A stretch of DNA of 64,000 bases from Mya arenaria (taxonomy: Eukaryota; Mollusca; Bivalvia; Myida; Myidae), in assembly GCF_026914265.1 (NCBI RefSeq), contig NC_069130.1, positions 43,919,929 to 43,983,928 of the forward strand, written 5' to 3'. Within the stretch, counting starts at the first letter, position 1; every line of letters begins with the position of its first letter. The translations under genes and the position numbers were made by a program. The notes under the pieces are model-generated. The model ran no database searches, was not told the origin of the DNA, and saw nothing but the letters and a program-made list of their open reading frames with translations. Below are positions 44,408 to 56,900 of this stretch, one piece after another.

Positions 44408-45284
44408 AGGCTGTCAGAAAATTTTGGGTGATGCCAAAATTGTCTTTTTGGATTTTAATGCATTATTTTGTTTTCTTCATTTGAATGTATTAATCAAATA
44501 AAAAAAGCAGGGGATTGACTGATATAAAAATAAAGCAATATTTTGGCGCTTTTTTAACTTCGGACTTTGTGGCTTAATTCACAATTATCAAATATTACAT
44601 TTATTTAAATTTTTTCATACTTTTTCCATGTATAAAGAGTGTAGTGGCGAGGCATATTCATAAGAGAACAGTATTTTTCTCGCCATTTTAGAACTGAGGC
44701 TGGGGCCTCTTTTATTGCAAAAAATGTGTCATTTTTACTGTTAGTGATTTTAACAATGGCAAAAAATGGTGTATAAATTATAGTTTGCAATAATTTATTA
44801 TAAAACATAAATTATTTAAACAAGTTTTGTGAGTTGTAACTAATATTATAAGTTATGGGGTTGGAGAGTGACCTGATATGGGGTATTATTTTTTATGCAG
44901 ATTTTTTTTATGTCTGACCCTTTAAAAGATGACCATTTTCATTGATGTATGTGCATTTGCAGGATGAATTATTTTAAAATGAATATATATCCAAAATTTC
45001 ATACCTTAAGGACTGATAGTTATTCCCTCAAAACCCATGGTTATGAAAAGAAAACAAATACCCTTGTATTCAAGGGTATGTATTCAAGTGGTGTTAAAAA
45101 TGAATCACTGATTCAGAGCATAAAAAGAGACTATTTTATTTGTGTTTTAATATTAAAGACTGTATATATTTTATGTACTTTTGATGCCGATTGAGCTTAG
45201 ATCAAACCTTTTTTTATTCAATGGAGTAAAACATGTATCTAGTAGATGGATTTTCCTATTTTATGTCACTCTAGCATAATACAA
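44408..45284. other. No feature recognised
   Basis: AT-rich intergenic DNA with only short open frames (44605-44808, 44949-45194). Confidence 0.4.
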
Positions 45285-45286
45285 TA

Positions 45287-45455
45287 CAGTCGAACCCCTT
45301 TGGCTCGAACTCACAGGGACTGGCGAAAATACCTCGAGCCTCGCAAAGTTCGAGCCAGACGTGAGTGCTTACGTTGAGTATAAAGAAATTGGTCCTTCAT
45401 ATCAAGCCAATAAGGAGTTCGAGCCAAGTGATTTCGAGCCAACGAGGATTGACTG
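45287..45455. mobile_element. TA-flanked mariner/pogo-like MITE, copy C1
   Basis: The ends CAGTCGAACCCCTTTGGCTC and CGAGCCAACGAGGATTGACT, then G, are inverted, with TA on both sides. It matches C2 (51877) and C3 (60360). Confidence 0.82.
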
Positions 45456-45689
45456 TATTTTCATTTATCTCATTACATAACTGGTTTTGTGTGTAATTCA
45501 ACCATTAAATATTTTCTTTGTATTATTGACATTTCGCCCTACTAATTTAGTGTCAAAATATTTACCAAAAATGAGTAAAATTTTCATTGGTGATGTGATC
45601 TAAAGAATGTTACATTTGTTGCCATTTAATGCAATACTATATGATACTTTTTTCAGTAAAATTGTACAGCTTGACAAAAACTCGCTTTT

Positions 45690-46345
45690 TATATGCCCGT
45701 ATATATAATGAAATAATCAAGGCATAAAATCTTGGACAAGTTCGATAACCAGCCATTAAATATCACCCTGGTCACTTGAGAGTAATCACCCTTTTATGAT
45801 AGAAACTACCTTTATATGAATCAGAATGTGTATGGGCGTAACTATTGGACAAATTTGATAACTAGCCAATTGCTTCTGTAACTCAAGAGTTATTGCCCTT
45901 TCATTATTGAAAGTACCTTAAATTGGTCTTGTCAGATCAATAACTTTAGCCCTTGTCAAATCATCGCTTACTTTGGTACAAAATGTGTATGAATGTAATA
46001 TCTCAAACAATCTTGATAACCAGCCATATTTCTTGGTCATTCGAGAGTTATCGCCCTTTAATTGTAGAAAATACCTAAAATCAATGTTGTCTGATTAATA
46101 ACTATAGACATCTTAATCCAATAATCACCAATTTTTGGCACAATATGTATGGGCATAATATCTCAGACAAGTTCAATAGCAAGCTACCTGTATAATGTCC
46201 TAGTCAATTGAGAGTTATCACCCTTTGATTATAGAAATTGCCTTATATCAGTCTTGTATGATAAAAAAACTTGAGAATTAAGCTTTTGAGAAATGATCAT
46301 CAAATTGGGTCAGAATGTGTATGGGCATAATGTCATGTTCTGTTA
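45690..46345 (+). repeat. Degenerate about 165-bp tandem repeats, decayed HINE-like core
   Basis: GTGTATGGGCATAATATCTC-like phrases recur near 45830, 45985, 46145 and 46317, with CAAGTTCGATAACCAGCC and GAGAGTTATCACCCTTT between them. These phrases also occur in the H4 core. Terminal hairpins are not clear. Confidence 0.65.
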
Positions 46346-47480
46346 TAATGAGCCATTTGTTCAGAATTTTGTTAAAGTTAACAGCATTGTTAACTTTAAA
46401 GTTGTTACTGCTCCAGAAGTTTAATTGCTACACTTTTGATCCGCTGTATTTCTAACAATACATTGTATTTGAGACAACTGTTTCAGCAGTTGATGTTTAT
46501 ATTTAAATGTGTGAGCAAATCCTGAAATGATTCACGTTTAAAAATGTCCAACGACATGGTTAATCTAGTTATTAACTTAAAGAAGGTCTGAACAATCAGT
46601 GCTTTGTGTAATAATAACTTTTAATAAATCAGTTCACAATAATATTAATTAGTTTGTTTATGGAATCATTATATATATTAATTTCAATGATTTTTTGTTT
46701 ATTAAGTAGATGTGTTCTTAATGTCTAGATTCAAGTTTGTAAACATTTTCTTACTGCTATTTCAACTAAGCTCATTAAATCCATGTTTGCCGGGAATTAT
46801 TGACACTGAAAATCTGTTTTCTCTGGTTATAAATGATGTGTTATAAATGATATCATAGATGGAGTATATGAGCTATCATAACATTGCCATATTCAAATGT
46901 ATATACACATGTATAAAAACATATATATATATATGTAACAGGACATTGTATGCTATTGATGGGAGTTTTTTTGTTTTTATTCCATTATACATGTATTAGT
47001 ATTTAAAAGGTATTTTCATAATTATCATATCATAAGCGTGTTAAAATTAAATTAATTTTTTTATGTTTAAAAAAGCATATTATATTTAGAATGATACCTT
47101 TGTTATAGCCATCACTTTGTATGTATATTATCAATGCCAAGAATAATCCAATGAGATAGATATTTAGTTCATTGTTTATTTGAAGAGAGAGGTTCATCTG
47201 TCAGAGCCTTGGTGTTGTTGTTGCTTTGGTGTTGTTATCGCCATTGTACACAAACTTTGACCTTACGCATAAAAAACGGTCAATATATTACAATGAAAGT
47301 TAGTACACATGTTGCTAGAAACAGTACAAATATAAAATTATGCACAGTTTTTTCCACTTTTTAAGGGAATGTTGGCAGTGCCATTTGATAGAAGAAAAAT
47401 AGTGTCTTTTTGTCAAAAAGGGGAAAAATACTAACTTGATTCATATAATGTTCTTTTTACTTTGGCTTGGGAAAATATAT
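46346..47480. other. No gene seen
   Basis: A short AT dinucleotide run lies near 46920-46934. Nothing else is recognised. Confidence 0.4.
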
Positions 47481-47481
47481 A

Positions 47482-48998
47482 CTTTTTATACGCCCATCTT
47501 ACGATGGCCGTATTATGGGAACACTCATGGCGGCTCCACAATGTTGTCCGCTCTCTAACTTGAACATTTCTCATCCAATTTCCACCAAACTTCATGAAAG
47601 TGTTTGTTGGTGAAATATCTAGGTCAAGTTCAATAACCAGCCAAATCGCTTTAGGCACTCCAGAGTTATGGCCCCCTGAATTTGTCAAAATTGGCCATTT
47701 TAGCTTTGTCCGCTCTCTAACTTGATCATTTCTCATCCAATTTCCACCAAACGTCATGAAAGTGTTTGTTGGTGAAATATCTCGGTCAAGTTCAATAACC
47801 AGCCAAATCGCTTTAGGCACTCCAGAGTTATGGCCCCCTGAATTTGTCAAAATTGTCCATTTTAGCTTTGTCCGCTCTCTTACTTGAATATTTCTCATCC
47901 AATTTCCACCAAACTTCATGAAAGTGTTTGTTGGTGAAATATCTAGGTCAAGTTCGATAACCAGCCAAATCGCTTTAGGCACTCCAGAGTTATGGCCCCC
48001 TGAATTTGTCAAAATTGGCCATTTTAGCTTTGTCCGCTCTCTAACTTGATCATTTCTCATCCAATTTCCACCAAACATCATGAAAGTGTTTGTTGGTGAA
48101 ATATCTCGGTCAAGTTCAATAACCAGCCAAATCGCTTTAGGCACTCCAGAGTTATGGCCCCCTGAATTTGTCAAAACTGTCCATTTTAGCTTTGTCCGCT
48201 CTCTAACTTGAACATCTCTCATCTAATTTCCACCAAACTTCATGAAAGTGTTTGTTGGTGAAATATCTAGGTCAAGTTCGATAACCAGCCTAATCGCTTT
48301 AGGCACTCCAGAGTTATGGCCCCCTGAATTTATCAAAATTGGCCATTTTAGCTTTGTCTACTCTCAAACTTTTTTTTTTTGAACAGTTTTTATCCGAATT
48401 TCACCAAACTTGCTACTATAAATGTTTGTTGGTATATATTCTTGGCAAAGTTCTATAACCAGCCAGGCTCTTCAGGATTATGGCCCTTGAATTGGTCAAA
48501 ATTTGCCATTTTTGCTTTGTCCACTGTCTAATTTGAACAGTTATCATCTGATCTTCACCAAACTTGCTGAAAATATTTGTTGGTAAAATAAATCGGTCAA
48601 GTATGATAATCAGCCAAATGCCCCGAAGCACTTCAGGATTACTGCCCTTGCCATTTAAGCTTTGTCTACTCTCTAACTTGAACAATTCTCATCTGACCTT
48701 CACCAAACTTGCTGAAAATGTTTGTAGCTATAAAATCTTTACCAAGAATGTTGTTTGCCGGTATAAATGCTTTGCCAAGTACACACTGATTGTCTCTTGG
48801 GTACGATTAAGGATGAATCATCTCTTGGAGACGATTTTTACATGAATGTTGTTTTTCAAATCCCGAACACGTTGATCGTCTTTGGGAAATCATTTGCTTC
48901 TTGAAAAGCTTGCTTCTCAAAGGGCCAATGTGACAGTAAGTTGTCTTAGAATCCAAGAAATTATTGATGGGCGTATTTTGTGAGTGTCACTCTTGTTC
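47482..48998 (+). mobile_element. HINE/Helentron-like element H4 with 162-bp core repeats
   Basis: The 5' hairpin TACGCCCATCTTACGATGGC, then CGTA, is near 47489. The 3' end GAGTGTCACTCTTGTT has a short hairpin before the shared TCTTGTT. CTTGATCATT at 47721 and CTTGAATATT at 47883 give a 162-bp period. The first five or so units are nearly identical and the later ones are diverged. Because 162 is a multiple of 3, a 263-aa minus-strand frame (47431-48222) stays open without being a gene. Confidence 0.8.
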
Positions 48999-49048
48999 AG
49001 GAGGGGAATCGGGCGGAATCTCGGGCTGAAAATATACTTCAAACATTA

Positions 49049-49488
49049 AAGGAATGAATTGTGGGGTTGGTGTCTTTATTTGGGTATGAACACAGTTGGT
49101 CTGTTTAAACTGTGTGGAGTCAGAAGCTGTACTGTTGTTATTAGCATTTCAATTTGAAGTTAAAAAGTGTTTTGTAGTGATTTTTTTCAAGCATTATTGT
49201 GACATCATATGATAAACTGTTTCCGGTTAAAGTCATGTTGCTCTATTTACAGAATAGGTGAAAAAAAATACTGTAAGCTTTTAAATGAAATAAATATTCT
49301 TTTAACAATTCTTGAATGAAATATTGGTGTAAATACAAGTTACGAATTGTGGATTGATGTCATTATATGGGAAATGAAGGCAGTTGGGTGTGGTTAAAGT
49401 ACGGTGGAGGCCTTGACTCCACACGCATTAACCAGCCCAACTGCGTTCATACCCCGATAATGACACCAATCCCGCAATTCATTCCTTA
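49049..49488. mobile_element. Foldback MITE G2, full-length copy
   Basis: The left end AAGGAATGAATTGTGGGGTT is the inverted complement of the right end (CAATCCCGCAATTCATTCCT). A second internal arm near 49350 (GATTGATGTCATTAT) pairs with the same right end, giving a terminal palindrome as in G1. About 440 bp, no coding capacity. Confidence 0.8.
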
Positions 49489-50045
49489 TATAAAGCTATG
49501 CCTTATGAAAACAAAAGCAGAGCATTGGCAATTGTGTAAGTAAGCTTTTAGCTACAAAACATCGAAATTAGGCTCCAAAAGTTACTGAATACGGGGCTGT
49601 TTGATATCTAGTGTACATGTGTTTTATCTCTTTACAGTCTGTTATCCATGTTTGTTATTTGAAACAAGTTTTTTATTTATAATAAATGTACTTAGGACAA
49701 AAGAATAAAGAAAAAACAACATGTAGTTTATGATGTTATTGACTGATTTCCCCTTAAACTTAAGGAAAACAACACGAAAAGAAATATCATTTCTGGTTAA
49801 GGCGTCTTAATTTATCTCAATGAACAACGGAAGGTCCCCTGCAAAATTTTGTCACAAAGCCCTTAAAAATGGCTAAACTAGTTGTAAGTAATCAAATTAA
49901 TGAATATAACATATAAAGTACAAAACATGCATTTTAAACTCTCATTGCAAGAACAAAACAGCTATGATAGGGATCGGAAACAATATTAACATGTTGAATT
50001 TATGTGCAGTTGAATTCAAACCTTCAAACATAAAAATAAAGTTTA
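49489..50045. other. No feature recognised
   Basis: AT-rich, no exon or repeat apparent. Confidence 0.4.
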
Positions 50046-51419
50046 TTAATCCCCCTCCACAGAGTGGGGAGGGGATCATAGGAATACACTTCGTCCGCCC
50101 GTCCGTTCGTCAGTCTGTCCGTCCGTCAGTCTGCCTGTCTGTCTGTCTGTCTGTCCTCATAGAGACGATGTCACGGTCATGGTCACGCGAGAAATTTAAA
50201 GGTCAGAGAACACATTTTCGTGTCTGCGCCATAATTTACTTATGCATTGATGGATTACAATATAACTTGGTACACACGTTGTCCTAATTGAGATGATGTA
50301 CAGTGACCTCGACCCAGGTCTATACCTCAAAGGTCACCCCATACATTCAAAGGTCACAGTGAAAATGCTCGTGTCCGCCCTATAACTTACTTATGCATTG
50401 ATTGATTACCGTATAACTTGGTACAAATGTTGTCCTCATTGAGACGATGTACAGTGACCTTGACCCGGGTCCATACCTCAAAGGTCAAGCTAACACGAGA
50501 CATTTAAAGGTCAGAGTTCACATGCTCGTGTCCGCGCTATAACTTAATTATGCATTGATTGATTACTATTTAACTTACAACAAATGTTATCTAGATTGAG
50601 ACAATGTGAAGTGACCTTGAACCGGGTCCATACCTCAAAGGTCAAGCGCCACGAGCCATTTTAGGTCAGAGTTCACACGCTCATGTCCGCGCTATAACTT
50701 ACTTTTCTCATAGTTGGAGTACCATATAACTTGGTTCAAATAGATCTCATTGAGAGACCTACTTATTTGAAACTTTTTTATTACAACATAGACCATTCTC
50801 CTGGATCTCATCAGTTTCATTATGTTAGTATTTACAAAAATAAAATGTTCCTTCCTCTAAGTCAAAGGTCACACATGCGGTTTGTTTACTATGGAATGCT
50901 GCATACAGTATAGACATAGAGTAGAAGTGGTCATGTTTTGGCTGTAACCTTTTTCTTTTATGGAGATATTTTAATATACTTTGCCAAAAGTGTTTGAAAT
51001 ATCAAGATGACGTGTCGCGTGCAAGACCTGTGTCCTTACCTCTAAGGTCAAGGTCATCGTTACTGTTTGTCACAATTTAATGCTGCATATAAAGAAAAAT
51101 GAGTATAGATGCTCGTGTCAAGGCTGTAACTTTCTCTTGTATGGGCAGATTATAATATAATGTTCGACACATCAAGATGATGTGTCGCTTGCACAAACCG
51201 TGTTCCTACCTCAAAGTCCAGTTCATACTTACTGTTCGTTAACGATTGAATGCTGCATATAAAGGCATAAGAGTAAAGGTGGTCGTGTTTGGGATATAAC
51301 ATTCTGCTGTATGGACAGATTCCAAAATTACTTGCCACAAGGGTTCGACATATCAAGATAAAGCGTCGTGTGAAAGGACATACCAAGACGAAAAGTCGCA
51401 TGCACGACCCGTGTCCCTA
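50046..51419 (+). mobile_element. HINE/Helentron-like element H5, diverged, 3' end not found
   Basis: The 5' hairpin CCCCCTCCACAGAGTGGGGA, then GGGG, is at 50051-50074. (GTCC/CTGT)n microsatellite follows, then core units of about 180 bp sharing TCAAAGGTCA, GTGTCCGCGCTATAACTTA and GTGCAAGACCTGTGTCC with H3. It ends abruptly at the D1 MITE without the CTCTTGTT end, so the 3' part is missing or unrecognisable. Confidence 0.68.
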
Positions 51420-51735
51420 ATGCACCAGTCAATTGTAACCACGCCCCCAAGGTCCGGGGAATAGCGGGGACCTTGACTTTCGGTTCAGCCACTCCCAGGT
51501 AAAATTCCACCCTGCGGAGACAACTACCTAGTAAAATCCCCGCCAAATGCCCCCACCCCCAGGGACTCTAGGTAAGGCCCATTCTCCGCTATTTTTGGCG
51601 TGAAGACAAAACCACCGCATTCACCCGGCACTGCGGGGACACCTGGAAGGTAAAAACACGGCCCATTTCCCCGGCTATCCCCGGTAATACCCCCGGACCT
51701 GAGGAGGGGGCCGTGGTTACAATTGGCTGGTGCAT
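51420..51735. mobile_element. GC-rich MITE D1 with about 25-bp TIRs
   Basis: ATGCACCAGTCAATTGTAAC at the left mirrors GTTACAATTGGCTGGTGCAT at the right. The GC-rich interior with CCCCGG motifs contrasts with its AT-rich surroundings. D2 at 61135-61467 is a second copy. Open frames inside (51328-51757) are artefacts. Confidence 0.85.
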
Positions 51736-51876
51736 AACAGAAGGATTCACCTTTCAATGATTATAAATTAGTTTGGAAACAATTTTGTGTATATTTGTGC
51801 TTGTTTCAAAGATAGGGGTTTTATGCAAACCAGCCTTTTTTTTTTTTAATTGAATTCATTAGCAATTTCAACAAAA

Positions 51877-52051
51877 AGTCAAACCTCGATGGATCGAGCT
51901 CCCAGGGACCGACAAGAAATTCCTTAATCCTCGGGAAATACGAGCCAAGCAGGAATGCTTACATTTAGTAGAAAGAAATCGGTCCTTTATATCCAGATCG
52001 AGCCAACAAGAAAATCGAGCCAAGCGAATTCGAGACAACGGGGTTCGACTG
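51877..52051. mobile_element. TA-flanked mariner/pogo-like MITE, copy C2
   Basis: The left end (AGTCAAACCTCGATGGATCG) is diverged and the right end GACAACGGGGTTCGACTG is well kept. TA follows the right end. Confidence 0.75.
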
Positions 52052-52209
52052 TAGTAACATATCCATTACAAACTATAGTTTAATTTTCTTATACATTTAA
52101 GGGTATTTCACAATACAAAAAGTTGTTCGGGAAGGTCATCATTCCAACAGTTGAAAGCGTCTTGAGTTACACTTTTTTAGGTAAAACATAATACATGATA
52201 AATACTTTG

Positions 52210-53415
52210 ATACACAGTTTATAATTAAGCGCTTCAAACCATCTTTGTACTGAGGGGATCTCGTAAGTTAGTATTACATTAATTATGTTAGAATTATTTA
52301 TACTTGTAGTATTTCTATTACACTACAGCTCAGTTTCATCACTACTGTCAAACTATTCTCGACGTCTGTCCGGTTTATAATTAAGCCCTTCAAACTATCT
52401 TTGTACTGAGGCGATCCTTTATGCTATTACATTAAGTATGTTTGAATTGTTTATACTTAAGATTTCTATATCACTACAGCTCAGTAACAACACTACTGTC
52501 AAACTATTCTCGACATGGCTCCGGTTTATAATTAAGTCCTTCAAATCATCTTTGTACTGAGGGGATCCCTTAAGCTAGTATTACATTATGTATGTTTGAA
52601 CTATTTAAACTTAGATTTTAATTACACTAAAGCTCAGATACATCGCTAATGTCAAACTATTCTCCACATGGCTCCGGTTTATAATTAAGCCCTTCAAACC
52701 CTCTTTGTACTGAGGCGACCCCTTAAGCTAGTATTACATTAAGGACGTTTGAATTACTTTTATATTATATTTAATATTATGATTCCTATTACACTATAGC
52801 TCAATAATAACACTACTATAAAACTATTCTCGACGTGTCTCCGATTAATAATTAAGTCCTTCAAATCATATTTGTACTGAGGCAACCCCTTAAGCTATTA
52901 TTGCATCAAGTATGTTTGATTTATTTATACGTGTAGTATTTCTATTACACTAGAGCTCAGTAAAACACTACTGTCAAACTATTCTCGACGTATCTCCGGG
53001 TTATAATTAAGCCATTTAAACCATCATTGTACTGAGGCGACCCCTTAAGCTATAATTAGATTAAGTACGTTTGAATTATTTATTTATTATATTTATTATT
53101 AAGATTTCTATTACACTACAGCTCAATAACAACGCTTCTGTCAAACTATTCTCGACGTATATCCGGTTTACTGTGTAGTCATTCAAGCCCCCTTTGTTTT
53201 GAGGCGATCCCTTAAGTTATGAAACTACATATGTTTGAAATATGTATACTTAAGATATCCCTTACACTAAATCTCAGTTACTATACTACTGTCAAACAAT
53301 TCTCGACTTATCTCCGGATTATTTTTAAGTCCTTCAAACCCTTATTGTTTTGAAGCGACCCCTTAAGTTATGACACTACGTATGTTTGAATTATTTATAC
53401 ATATGATCTCTAATT
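52210..53415 (-). repeat. Tandem array of partial copies of the receptor's last exon and 3' UTR
   Basis: About seven units of 150-162 bp carry TACTGTCAAACTATTCTCGA (near 52343, 52492, 52645, 52814, 52969, 53130 and 53290). The eighth, at 53436, is the coding end of the receptor gene itself. On the minus strand a unit reads FDSSIVTEI-stop (53290 region) or FDRSVVIEL-stop (53130 region), matching the receptor's VDSSIVTEL-stop. The array thus repeats the last about 12 codons, the stop and about 120 bp of 3' UTR. Confidence 0.85.
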
Positions 53416-53418
53416 ACG

Positions 53419-53929
53419 CTAAAGCTCAGTAACAATACTACTGTCGACCTGTTCTCGGAGTATTTCTGCATCGATAGTTTCTTCTATTAACTCCTCATGA
53501 CTCAATAACACGTGGCGATCAAGCTTATTCCTCTTCCCCGTGAAAGTTGACGCACGTGCTCGGTATTCTAGCGTTCTCGCATGCTCTGCGGACATAGTCA
53601 TACCTTTATTACTAGTATTTTCTGACAGCGTTGCCATATCTAACCTCGCAAGACCATCAGGAGCACTATAGGTATTCCTTCTCAGTGTTCCGCTGTCAAA
53701 TTCAAAATTATCGGGGTAAGCACCTTGTTCGAATTGTTCCCCTTGGCTAATTTGATTTGATTGGTCAGAAATTTTGGACGACTTCCGCCTGGTACGTAAT
53801 CGACTGTTTCTAATATTGGCGGGAGAGGCAAGTTGGTAATCCATGAAGTTGTCGTTAATGATCGTGTTGCTGTAGGCTGTAGCCGACCACAGATCTGTAA
53901 TTCTCTGCTCGTCTTTTATCTTTTCTATC
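53419..53929 (-). CDS. Last coding exon of the mucin-like receptor: cytoplasmic tail with PDZ ligand
   Basis: The acceptor is TTATTAATTACAG. One G completes TGG (Trp) from the previous exon. The exon then encodes IEKIKDEQRITDLWSATAYS and a Ser/Arg-rich tail of 169 residues ending DSSIVTEL. The final TEL fits a class I PDZ ligand (S/T-x-hydrophobic). AYSNT offers a YxN (Grb2-type) phosphotyrosine motif. Basic RLRTRRKSS and acidic HEELIEETIDAEILRE stretches are visible. No catalytic domain is recognised. Confidence 0.8.
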
Positions 53930-56900
53930 CTGTAATTAATAAGAGTTAGTTATATGACAATTATGCTATTTCTTAATGTCGCACACAGCACTGTGAAGTT
54001 GTAATGTTGTTATCTGTATGTAAATGCAGGCGCGTAGCTAGGGCCAAATTGGGATTACGCAGAACGATGACAGACAAAATATTAACCTATTCATCCCTTA
54101 GCCCCCCCCCCCCCCCCTTCGGATTTAATTTCAAATTCGTTTTTTTTTTCGGGGGTTTTGGTATGACAAAAACTTCGACCTGTCAAAATTTCAATACGCA
54201 ACTGCGTATTTGCGTACAGTCAGCTACGCGCCTGAAATGTAACTACGCGCCTAAAATGTAAACTGTAACTAAAATATGTTCTATTCTTTGATATTCTGTT
54301 CGTTATTCAATATAAAACTGTACATGTTTATACATGAAAAGGAAGTTTTAAGTATGAACAGAAGGAAGAATAATGTAGGCGCAAATCTTCGATGTTTGCA
54401 TTTGTAGTTGAATAGTTTTTTTTATTAATCCTTAAACAATTATTTTCAGATTGTTTGTATTTATAAATTTCCGTATAATTAAAAACTTTTCAACATCAGC
54501 TCTTACGTCTTTGATTTTGTTTTAGTATTGTGATAGACTTGGTGTATAACCGAAACACCGTTCAAGATATTCAGATGAAACTTGGTACACTTGTTCCCAG
54601 AGACTATAAGTATCTTCCATGGCCGAGAGTGTAAGATAGGTTCATTCCGACCCGAGCGTAGGGTGTTTTGCGGAAACGAGGTTTACCGAGTTTCCGCAAA
54701 ACACCCTGCGCGAGGGTCGGGATGAACCTATCTTATACGAGCGGCTATGGTAGATGCTTTTTCTTCCACCTCAGTTAAACAAAATTAAGTAAAAATGTAT
54801 TTTTTGCTGGAACTCTTTTTTGCTTAGTGAAAATAATTGCGTATGGATATGCGCTAGCACGTGGTTGTCATGGATAAACGCGCAGTGATCCAGTTAATAT
54901 TAATAGTCAAATCGGTCTTTTTAAATAGTTCTAAGGAGAATGAAGCATTATTTCTTGAATGGTGCATGAAAACTGTTTTATGGTGACATTTGAAACGAGA
55001 AATAATTAATTAGTGTTCTAAATATTACCATAAGACAAGATTTCCTTGATGCTACTGACGACAGTCTTCAACAAGGGAGGTAATTACAATGTGGTAAAAG
55101 GAGTTCCATACGGGCATTTTATCTTCGCCCGTGGGCAAGAAAAGAATATCTAGCATGGTTAAATGATTGGATCTACTTATCTGAGGTGGGAGAAAGTACG
55201 CACCTGTATAGCAAATCCCATAACTCTTACTTTAATCATTGCTCCGTTAGGCCCCTTTTTCTAAAATTGAAAAAAAAAAAAAACACAAAAAGCGTTTTAT
55301 AGCGTTTTTGCTCCGCTTGGCTCTTGTCTGAGGTGTATACACCGGCCTTAAAGCTGCACTCTCACAGATTTACCGATTTAACAACTTTTTTTATTTTTTG
55401 TCTTGGAGAGAGCATTTTATTGCGTAAATATCTGCAAACCAATGATAAAAGATTGCTGACAAAAGATCAGATCGCAGATTTTTATTTTTCCGTTCGAAAA
55501 TTAATGTTTTATGACTTAAACCGTTACTAACGGTTTAAGAAAAATGCATTAAAACTTTATTTTTTCAACTTAAATTTAAAAATCTGCGATCTAATTTTTT
55601 GTCAGCAGTCTTATATAACTGGTTTCCATGCATTTTCGCAAAAAATGGCTCGTTCCATGACAAAAATAAAATAAAAAAAGTTGTTAAAACGTTCAATCTG
55701 TAAGAGTGCAGCTTTAAATTCAATAAAAAATGAACAGCAATTTTTATGAAATTAGATAACAAAAATCTTGTTTGCTAGTGCTAGTAATTGCGTTTATATC
55801 GAATCATTCGGAATATCTCGGCCATTTTCCATAAAAAACAACTTCGGCTCTATATGGATGTCGGAATTCTTTACATTTAACTCCGCTGCAAGTAGATCGC
55901 GTTGTAATTTCAATTTAGCAGTTAAGGCTTTTAAGCAATTTACTCTAATGAATATTTATCATTTATGCAATAAAACACTTCACTGGGAATCAATTTGAAT
56001 TTAATCATATACATTTCACGCTTAAACATAACAATTAATTAAAATTATAATCATTATTTTACGAACTACTTTTACTCATGCACCGACGAACATCCTAGGC
56101 TCGATGGAAAAGGGCCAAAGTGCTCCGATTGATACCGAATATGTACAGTAATTTATGTGAAACGACACGTGTACGTCTACATTAGGACTATTTTTTACGT
56201 TATCCAGGTCTGTGTTCATATTATAAGTCTAAAATGGCATGTTAAACACGAGGACAGAAATTAATGAGAATATCAGTTCACCTTTAAATACAAGATAATA
56301 GAGAGATTCCACGAACGACTGCAACTATTACATGTACATTTGGCGTAGCTTAGAGATGTACTCTTACTCCCAAATAAGATTTACCACAAATAATACAATT
56401 GTTTTATTATACCCAATATTAATAAATGTTGAAAACAATGGTTCTTATGAAGGATACCAAGTTTATTATGAAAGAAAGGTGCAGAAAACACTGTACTTCT
56501 ACCTTATGAGACGATAGTAGATCACAGTAATTTTTTTAGCACTCACCAATCATTTAATATTTTTGCGTTTTCAGCTATTAAATACACGGTTACAACCTTA
56601 TTATCAGTTATTATTATTTTCCATAAATGCATTATTTAGTAAGTAGTTGAAGGTTCATCACTCAAAATTTATGTTTGTTATACATGTGTATGTATTGATT
56701 TGGAATAAGAGTGTCACTTTAAAGCTTCCTACGCATCCTCTCTCAACTCGGCGAGGCTACAAGACTTAGTTTACAAACAACAATGGTGCATTGTCAATGT
56801 TATGAATAATGTTAGCTCAAATGTTAGCTTAAAGATGCACTCTTACTTACTAATAAGATTTACCACAATTAAGAATATTGTTTTAATATTCCAAAAAGGG

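Noticed and set aside
47431..48222. 263-aa open frame, minus strand
   Set aside because: It is the 162-bp core repeat of element H4 read in a frame that stays open because 162 is a multiple of 3. It has no start or splice context and the five near-identical units are DNA repeats.
51328..51757. Overlapping Gly/Pro-rich frames
   Set aside because: They lie in the GC-rich MITE D1. The same frames appear in copy D2 (61188-61547), as expected of a repeat.
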